Assembly (NCBI GenBank): GCA_020746875.1
Contig: JAGTJL010000016.1
Location: 1,798,001 to 1,862,000, forward strand
DNA: 64,000 bases
Direction of reading: 5' to 3'
DNA from: Rhexocercosporidium sp. MPI-PUGE-AT-0058
Taxonomy: Eukaryota; Ascomycota; Leotiomycetes; Helotiales
The notes under the pieces are model-generated. The model saw nothing but the letters and a program-made list of their open reading frames with translations. It did not search any database and was not told the DNA's origin. A program made the position numbers and the translations under genes. Positions 56,990-64,000 of this stretch are shown here, in pieces (position 1 is the first letter of the stretch; every line of letters starts with the position of its first letter).

Positions 56990-59854
56990 TCACCTCAACG
57001 ACCCACCCCCCTTCTTCGTCTCGAATATCAACCCCCTCCTCCCATACATCCTTCTACTCCTCTCCTCGCCCCCAGCATCAAGCCACTTCTGCAGATTCTT
57101 ACACTGCGAGACATCGAACGTTTCCAAGATCGTACATCCCTCAACAACAGCCTCGACACCGACGCCAGTGACGCGCACGCACCCGCGAACGGAGAGTTCT
57201 TTCAGCTCGAGTAGGTGCAGACCGATGGAGCGGAGAGAGGAGTCCGAGACGGCGGAGCCGCAGAAGGCGAGCTTGAGGGAGCGGAGTTGGGGACAGCCGA
57301 GGGAGAGGACTTCGGTTGCGGTGTCGGAGAGGGCGCAGCAGAATGACTGTTGGATTATGATTAGCATCGTTATGGAAGTACACTATGGTTCACTAGAGGA
57401 AGTACTTACCAGATCCAACTCCTTCAGCCCCTTCGCAGCATTCGTCAGATACACAATAGCGTTATCCGTTAAATACGTGCAGTCCGCCAAGATGAGCTTC
57501 TCCAGCTTAGCAAACTTGTAGATGCTCCAGTGCTGAAACCCGCCATCCGTGATAGTTGTGCAGCGTGTGAGATCCATGCTCTGGAGCCTCTGGTGTGCGT
57601 GAACTGCTAGATGGGCCATCGATCGATCGGTCACGTGTTTGCAGTAACTCAGTGTGAGTTTCTTAAGCTTCGGGCAGCCCACCACCGTACCGACCGGTGG
57701 AATGGTTATGTTTTGCTGCTTGTACCTTGCGGCATTCTGTTGTTGGGCTGCTGTGGGTTCCGTGACGACCCATCCGACGATACGTGCTAGCAGGTTATCG
57801 CTGACTTTGCGGCAGTTGGAAAGGTCGATTTCCTCGAGTTCTTTTGCGTTGTTCGCCATTTCCAGAACAGCGTTGGCAGTGATATCCCACACGCTTTTCA
57901 TCTTCCAAGCATGTACACCAGTACCACACAAAGAGGAAAGGGTCGAGAACCCTTCATCCGTTATGTGGAAACAGTTACTAATGTCAATGCTCAGGGCGCG
58001 TTTGCCAACAAACGGACAAATCGCATCAATGAGAGCTTTGTTAGTGACCTTCCGATTATACAGCGAGAGGTCGAGATTTCTGCAAACTTTTGGCGATGTG
58101 GTGAGAAGTTTGGACCAATGGAGAGACACTGATCGTAAACGCATGAGTTGGTAAATATCCAGATATGAAAAGATGATAATCAAGAGCCCATCTGGAAGTA
58201 TGCCTTTGTTGTACTGGCTTGGCCGTCTCTGGACAGTCTTTGGCCGTTTGGGCCGGAAATTCGACTCGGGAGGTGTCGTTGAGTGACTAGACTTCGAAGG
58301 TGTAGGGGCTTGAGTTCTTGATCTCGTCTTTGGACCGGAAGGCGTATTGGACTCCTCAGGAGGTGTTACTTCTGGGTTAGGAGGTGCATAAGACCCTCTC
58401 CTTGATCTTGCCCTCATATTATCCATATCAACACTCAGGAAAGGGTCTGGATCTAGCGGCTCCATAATATCTTTATCTTCAGCACGACTTGGCTTATGTG
58501 GGCTGGCTGGTTTGGATGGAGTAAAAGTGACTTTCGGGAGAGAGTTTCGGGCAGGGGTTGAGGGACGATCTTCGATCTCCAGATCGTTGATCGAAGGACC
58601 ATCTGCATCGGTCATGGTAACATCTTCGTCCTCATCAGGTTTTCCGATCCGCTTCTTCGCTGTCTCCTCCACTTGTCTGCGAATATCTGGGGAGCATCTC
58701 CTCCACAATTCCTCCAGAACCTCCCCACTGATCTGTAGACATTCCACGGTCGTTATCGACCTAACAGTTGCAGTCCGCCTCGGCGCCAGAGCCAAACTAG
58801 CCACTTCGCCAAAATATTGACCCTGCTTTAACCTGGGTCGTATGTAAGAGCCTCTTAATGCCTGGTTAATCATTTGGCCATTGGTGCTCTCGTGAATGAC
58901 TTCCGCCTCCCCACGTACGATGAAATAAATCTCATTTCCAGGAGACCCTTGCAAAATTATGTCTGTAAATGGCGGATATGTTTTCGGCTGAGCGCTCAGT
59001 CCTAGAAAATGAAGAATCTCTGGAGGCAAAGTAGAAAATAGTGGCAGATCCTTGAGCGTCTTCCTGACATTGACAAAGCCACTCCCGAGGGCACTGCCAG
59101 CAGCTGGATCCTCAATTGTCTGGGGACTGGGCGATTTCCGTTTCTTGGAATTGAAGACGGTCCCTTCTCGGATTACACCCATATCTCCTGTAGAGACTTC
59201 TCCCGGCACAGCTTCACGAGCGAGCTTGCCACCTCTCGAGGGTAGTGAGGTCGAAACCAGCTTCGGACCAAACCCACTCTCCTTCCTTTTCTTATTCAAT
59301 ATCGTAAGTCTTTCCTGGGCCTCCTCCATGATAGCCTGTTCCATCTCTGGATAATTGGGCAGCTCTGTCCTCAAATCCTCCTTCTTCAACACCACCAGAA
59401 GACATTTTGTTCTTGCTAATATGGTAGCCGTGCGCGGCACATCCATGAGAATGCCGATTTCCCCAAAGAAGGCTCCTGGTCTCAACTCTGCATATGTAGC
59501 CTCCCCATCGCGAGATGTCACTGCCACCGCACCCCTCACCAGCCAGTACATCGCTTTCGCCTCATCTCCTTCCGTCAAAATGATGTCATGTGGCGAGTGT
59601 ACTTGGGGTCGGAGGTGCTTTCCGATAGCGGCGAGGAAAGAGTCAGGCGCAGAGAGGAAGAGAGGGAACGAGCGTATGCGATCAACGAGATCAAGTGGCA
59701 TGTCTGGAATGGTTGAGGCTGTAAGAGGAGAAGGCCGTACTGGACGGGTAGGGTTCGTCTCGATGTTGAAGGATCTGATCAAGGACAACGAGTCTGGAAT
59801 GGGTGCGCCATTGGTCCTGAATGGAGAGCTGGGCCCTCCTCGATTGCGTCTCAT
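56990..59854 (-). CDS. Two cyclic-nucleotide-binding domains fused to F-box and leucine-rich repeats
   Basis: Exon 1 (59854-57410) and exon 2 (57346-56990) join across a 63-base intron to give 933 residues. The first cNMP-binding domain (about 55-190) has the phosphate cassette FFGEIGILMDVPRTATI. The second (about 260-400) has YFGEVASLALAPRRTATV. Both keep the Gly-Glu and Arg that bind the cyclic phosphate in PKA. A Ser/Pro-rich linker follows. An F-box-like motif (LPDGLLIIIFSYLDIYQLMRL) precedes at least six cysteine-containing leucine-rich repeats (ELEEIDLSNCRKVSDNLL, KLKKLTLSYCKHVTD). This suggests an SCF ubiquitin-ligase adaptor controlled by a cyclic nucleotide, inferred from architecture. 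The start MRRNRGGPSS is the first ATG in the frame. Confidence 0.85.
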
Positions 59855-60685
59855 GGTAACTGTATTTGTTTATGCTTCGAATGTATGTGCCCGCCAATTC
59901 TCTAGTATCATGACACGGCCTACGGCCGTCGTGCCGTGTGGCCTTCCAAATGGAGGACCAGGACAGTTTTGCAGACTGGCACAGACGCTGAGGTGTTTGG
60001 GAGGATGTGCGATCAGATTATGGTCGTGTGTACAGTCGTACAGATTTCGAAGGATGCGCAGCTCGTCACCCGTGGCAGATATCCAGGTCTAAAGATCTAG
60101 TTGTTCCGGCAGATATACACAGCACAGAGAGGTAGCTGCACTTGGGTCGAACGTCGTCTTTGTCCTGCGTGTTTCCAACGCGTTGAGGGGTTCGTGCGCG
60201 GTGTTTTGTCTGCGAGAGATGTTAGCTGGCTGAGTGGCTATCGAATTGGAACAGCTGCGGGGTCCCTACGGACAGTGAAAGCTTGTTGTGGAGATTGAGT
60301 TGCGCGAGACGAGTCACATCGCAATTCCCAGGATCGGGCTGAGGGGCAATCTTGTGTGACACGGCGACGGCGGAGTACGAAGGATCTGAAGACTCGCTCA
60401 GCTCAACTTCTCTCTGGTTCTGTCTGGTCTGGGGTACAGGACGAGTAACGGGAGAGATCAGAGCGCAAAGTAAAGCAGCAGACGGTGTAAGAAGTGTGGA
60501 GAGGGAGATTGAGAGGGAGAGGGAGGGAGAGAGGAAGAGTGGGAAAAGGTAAATGCACGGAGCAGCATGAGGAGTAGAGCTTTCCGGGGAGAGTAGTTGA
60601 GGGGAGACCAAGATCGATCAAGCATGAGACGGCGGGCTCTTCGTGCCCAATGGAAGAGGTCAGGGCAGGGCTGGGCTGAGGCTAC

Positions 60686-60721
60686 GGGAGGGGAGGGAGG
60701 GGAGGGAGGGGAGGGAGGGAG
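60686..60721 (+). repeat. GGGA/GGGGA repeat
   Basis: Tandem GGGAGGGG units, able in principle to form a G-quadruplex, lie about 830 bases upstream of the cNBD/F-box gene start. Confidence 0.8.
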
Positions 60722-61180
60722 GCTGTGGGAGGGGTGTGCACTAATTACGGTACTGGACTTCAGCTAATTACGGGCGGAGCGGAGGAAAGTAGACAGACGA
60801 CGACAGACTGACTTATGACGACGAAGCGATGAACATGTTTCGGAGGGGATGGATGCCGTGCAGTGTGCGTGTAAGCAAAGAGGGAAGGGATGGATAATAA
60901 AAATATAAAAATATAAAAATAAAATAAGAAATAAGAAATAAATCCAAACTCTAAGAATGCTAGACTGACGGATGGATGATTGATATAAGGACATAGTACT
61001 GTACTGTACTATTCACAGCTGTGGAAGCTATGGTATCCACACTGTAGTCGTATCCTAGGGCAGGGCAGGGCAGGAATACCTACCTACTCTACCTACCTGG
61101 TCTGCCAATAGTGTGTAGTTTGGGGGTGGCAGGGTGGCAGGTCCCCCTCCCTCCCTCCCTGGTGTTTTTGCCCCCATTCT

Positions 61181-61230
61181 GTATGTATGTATGTATGTTT
61201 GTATATGTATGTTTGTATATATGTATGTAT
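61181..61230. repeat. GTAT/GT-rich microsatellite
   Basis: Imperfect GTATGTATGT repeat. Confidence 0.85.
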
Positions 61231-61320
61231 TTACTGACTCTCGTCCCCTTCCTCATGCACGCGAGCGAAGCCTCCGCTGCATTCTTCAGCCCTTCCATCC
61301 TTCCATCAACCCGCTGCATC

Positions 61321-61348
61321 ACACACGCACACACACACACACACACAC
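61321..61348. repeat. CA dinucleotide microsatellite
   Basis: About 14 CA units with one interruption. Confidence 0.85.
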
Positions 61349-62948
61349 GATGCACGTACCACAGCACAGCAAGCACACCTCAGCACCTGCATCGTCCGTC
61401 ACCTTCTTTTCTGTGTGTGCGTGCCGATATCGATGTCAGATCAGATCACATATCGATAGCCGATAGGCCATTCCAGGGGTGCTCGGCTCGCCTACAGAAC
61501 CTACTCCCTACCTCCTACCTGACTGGAACTACTGAAACTACTGTAACTACTGTAGTGTACCTAGCCAGCCGGTGCATAAATAAGATTGGCTTCTTCCACC
61601 CGCTATTCTAGAAGGCCAGGTGTTCCAAACGTGCGTGGTGCTGGTGCTGATGCTGGTGCTCTTCCCTTCTTTCAGCCTCGAATCCATGCCCCCATACTCG
61701 TACCTCCGTGATTATTATTGATGGGCAGAACTGGCATTTGCACCACTCATTCACTCCACTCCACTCCACTCAACTCTTACAGCAGCTAAGCTCTCTTACA
61801 GTAGCTAAGCTGAAAGAGCTCACACGACAATGCTGACTACATCTCTTCTTTCCTCTCGCAGCCATACAGTACGACAATTGACGAACGTGACGACGTGCGA
61901 AAATCGCTTTCCAATCTTTGTAACTCCTGTTCTATATTTGGATCATCGGTCCAGATAAGAAGACGAGCTAATCCACCTGCTCGTTTCAGCCGTCCATCTT
62001 ATCTCAACGGGCCGTGGGAAGCTACAGTACAGTAGGGTGCAGTAAAGAAAGGGGAATTAATCGTACAGTATGACACACACCTACTGTAGGTACGGAATAA
62101 TTGCCATGCTTGTTCATATGTGATCTGCTATTGTATATATCTGTAATGTTCTGCGAATAGCCCTGTGTCTACAGTACAGTAGCTTATCTTACGGTACTCG
62201 TAGCGACCTCGTAGCGACCTCGGCTCAAGCTTCTTCTGCTGTTGTACGAAAGTACAGCACTCTAGAACCCGGAGAAAGCAAAAAAGGTGGGGTACCTACA
62301 GGAGAACATCATTCCTGGAGCGATACTCCGCTTCGCAATGTTGACAAAGCAACATGCATGCCAAAGCCAAGCTGGGGCCGGGGGCGGGGGGCGGAATACC
62401 AAGAAGAACGAACTGCTTCTTCCATGATCCAAGCAAGTCCTTTAAAATGCTGAGCATTTATTTAGCTTAGGATGTTACCCACGGCATTGATGCATCTGAA
62501 ATCGTTAGAATGGTTTACTTTACATGCGCTGAAATTAGACGACAAGGTGGATTTGGATGGGTGATAATAGGTCGCTCTATTAATAGGGCTAGTAGGTCCA
62601 AACTTCTCATCTATCCCCTTCTTAAAACGTGTACCTCGACGTAGAGGATAATTTCTAGAGTATGTACAGCAGGTAATCATAAAATAGCAGAGGTTATGTT
62701 ATGTTTCTCCCCATCAGAAACGAGCTCTCAACCGAGCACCTGGATCCCATTTTTGAACAGACATTATGTCGACCATTTCTGGAGAGCCGTGTAATGTCTC
62801 AATCTGTACTTCGTACAAAGTCGACGACGGCACCTGGTGTGTCCTGTTCGTATGAAAGCTTAGTTGCAGAGGGCCATGGATGATTTGCTAGGAGTTTAAA
62901 CTTTCGTTTGTTCTTTGATTAACGAACCTTGTTATCGATCCCAGATAT

Positions 62949-62966
62949 GGGATAATCTCTTATCCC
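62949..62966. repeat. Perfect inverted repeat upstream of the transposase
   Basis: GGGATAA and TTATCCC flank a TCTC loop, giving a seven-base-pair hairpin, 27 bases after a TTAA. It could be part of the left terminal or subterminal repeat of the piggyBac-type element. The opposite end is outside the window. Confidence 0.4.
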
Positions 62967-63141
62967 TTCGTCTGCTGAGACATTTCCCATACTAGCAGGG
63001 GGGTAGCCCACCGATGTTTGCCAGGGGAGTAATGCATTATTTTATGTACCTTTGCATAGAAATTTATTAGTAAGGTACAACGCGTCAATGAAAACTAGTT
63101 GAAGCTGTCATTTCAGACGCGACAGGACAGGATATGCCAAA

Positions 63142-64000
63142 ATGAAACGTCAACTCCACGAAGGCAATTCCAGCGATTCAGAGGTTATACAACCTACCCA
63201 AAAGAAGACGAAGAAGACATCTACTCTTAATGAGATCCTCAACGAGTTTGGACCAATCACAAACGTTTCTTTTAAGCCATTTGAGTGCGAGGCTCGTCGG
63301 CCGGCTACAGCTATTCTACCTTCTACTTTCTCTTCTTCTTCTGAACCCTACGACTATTTTACCTTATTCTTTACACCTACCCTCCTACAGATTATTACGA
63401 CCAATACAAATCGATACGCAGACCTACAACGAATGAGAGTTCTACAGGAAAGAGCTCGTCAATGGCATCCTTTGGTTGTGGAGGAATTATATGTGTTTCT
63501 TGGAGCATTGATTTATATGGGAGTCCACGAAGAGCCTCGCATTGGCATGTATTGGAATTCAGACAAGGAGGAGGGCCCAATACATACAGTTTCAACTCAT
63601 ATTGCACTGAACCGCTATGAAGACATTAAGAGGTATTATCATATCTCTAATGCTGAGGATGACGAACGCCGGGGGTATAACTTACCTACAAATTCGATAT
63701 GGTGGTATAAGGTAGAGCCTCTTGCTTCAGAATTGCAAGCCTCTTGTCAGAAGTACTATTCCCCTTCGTCGGAAGTCAGTATCGATGAACTCATGGTTCG
63801 TTGTTTTGGCAGGTAAGTACCCCTCTTCTTCTAATTACCCCGCTATTAATTATTTTTATTAGATCTTCGCATACTTACAAAATGCCGAATAAACCGATTA
63901 AGCAAGGGTACAAGATATACGGAATCGCCGACCATGGCTACATTTATAACTGGATTTGGAGCTCCCGGGTACACGGATTACAGTCACTTTTCAAGCATCC
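63142..64000 (+). mobile_element. PiggyBac-type transposase (DDE_Tnp_1_7), 3' end outside the window
   Basis: Exon 1 (63142-63812) starts MKRQLHEGNSSDSEVIQPTQKK with a basic nuclear-localisation-like stretch. The N-terminal transposase domain contains YFTLFFTPTLLQIITTNTN, FLGALIYMGVHEEP and HISNAEDD. It ends at VSIDELMVRCFGR, which holds the first catalytic Asp of piggyBac transposases. A 50-base intron (63813-63862, GTAAGT...ATTAG) leads into SSHTYKMPNKPIKQGYKIYGI, which continues to the window edge. No stop or shift is seen, so the element may be intact. PiggyBac elements insert at TTAA; TTAA is present at 62919-62922, upstream. The right end cannot be examined. Confidence 0.8.

Larger units (their letters stand above)
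60997..62181. repeat. Dispersed cluster of TACTGTA/TACAGTA motifs
   Basis: I count 12 copies of the 7-mer TACTGTA or its complement TACAGTA in about 1.2 kb: 60997, 61002, 61539, 61548, 61797, 61865, 62023, 62028, 62064, 62082, 62170 and 62175. About 0.15 would be expected in random sequence of even composition. Several overlap in head-to-tail pairs. They lie in gene-free DNA between the cNBD/F-box gene and the transposase. Confidence 0.6.

Noticed and set aside
56770..57171. Frame containing a poly-Asn run
   Set aside because: Produced by the CAA microsatellite and overlap with the last exon of the cNBD/F-box gene.
59355..60092. Plus-strand frame of 245 codons
   Set aside because: Antisense shadow of the cNBD/F-box gene plus its upstream sequence; no recognisable domain.
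61111..61611. Frames with Tyr/Val/Cys and His/Thr repeats
   Set aside because: Translations of GTAT and CA microsatellites; no stable composition outside the repeats.

Overview
The window is nuclear DNA of a filamentous ascomycete. Most genes carry short GT-AG introns of about 45-100 bases with fungal-type splice signals. The families also fit: a Zn2Cys6 regulator with a fungal transcription-factor domain, a kinesin-8, the KEOPS subunit Cgi121, a Helo-like/NACHT STAND protein, and large families of short BTB proteins. Gene density is low to moderate, with many decayed copies and simple-sequence tracts. A Leotiomycete or similar plant- or soil-associated fungus is my best guess, but the sequence alone does not settle this.

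Layout. At 312-480 lies a tRNA-Leu(CAG) gene that has the usual anticodon-loop intron and also a 54-base insertion in the D-loop that looks like a spliceosomal intron. From 1.3 to 17.5 kb there is an expanded family of BTB/POZ-like proteins: two intact copies (1274-2374 plus, 11095-12322 minus) and three broken ones (6649-7649, 9239-10380, 16520-17522). Interspersed are an O-methyltransferase (4773-6176) and a large fungal-specific protein with one in-frame stop (13449-16013). From 18 to 24.5 kb are Cgi121 and the Zn2Cys6 regulator. At 24.9-27.9 kb, on the minus strand, two tandem genes encode small secreted proteins built from a repeated four-cysteine module (CFDAGDCI ... GGG.C ... C), each module split by an intron at the same place. 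I know of no described family for these.

From 29 to 38.5 kb are an F-box-like protein, a kinesin-8 and the STAND protein with degenerate nucleotide-binding motifs. From 39 to 45 kb the DNA is gene-poor and holds decayed members of another fungal family. From 45 to 60 kb are MsrA, a second type of BTB protein, a small unknown protein, a frameshifted GA4-desaturase/hydroxylase-like gene, a multi-pass membrane protein, and a protein combining two cyclic-nucleotide-binding domains with an F-box and leucine-rich repeats. From 60 to 63 kb there are microsatellites and a dense cluster of the 7-mer TACTGTA/TACAGTA. The window ends inside a piggyBac-type transposase with an intron.

Housekeeping genes (Cgi121, kinesin-8, MsrA, the regulator, the cNBD/F-box protein) alternate with accessory families (BTB, STAND, secreted cysteine modules, transposon). 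There is no operon-like or biosynthetic cluster: the methyltransferase and the desaturase-like gene are about 45 kb apart and have no biosynthetic neighbours.
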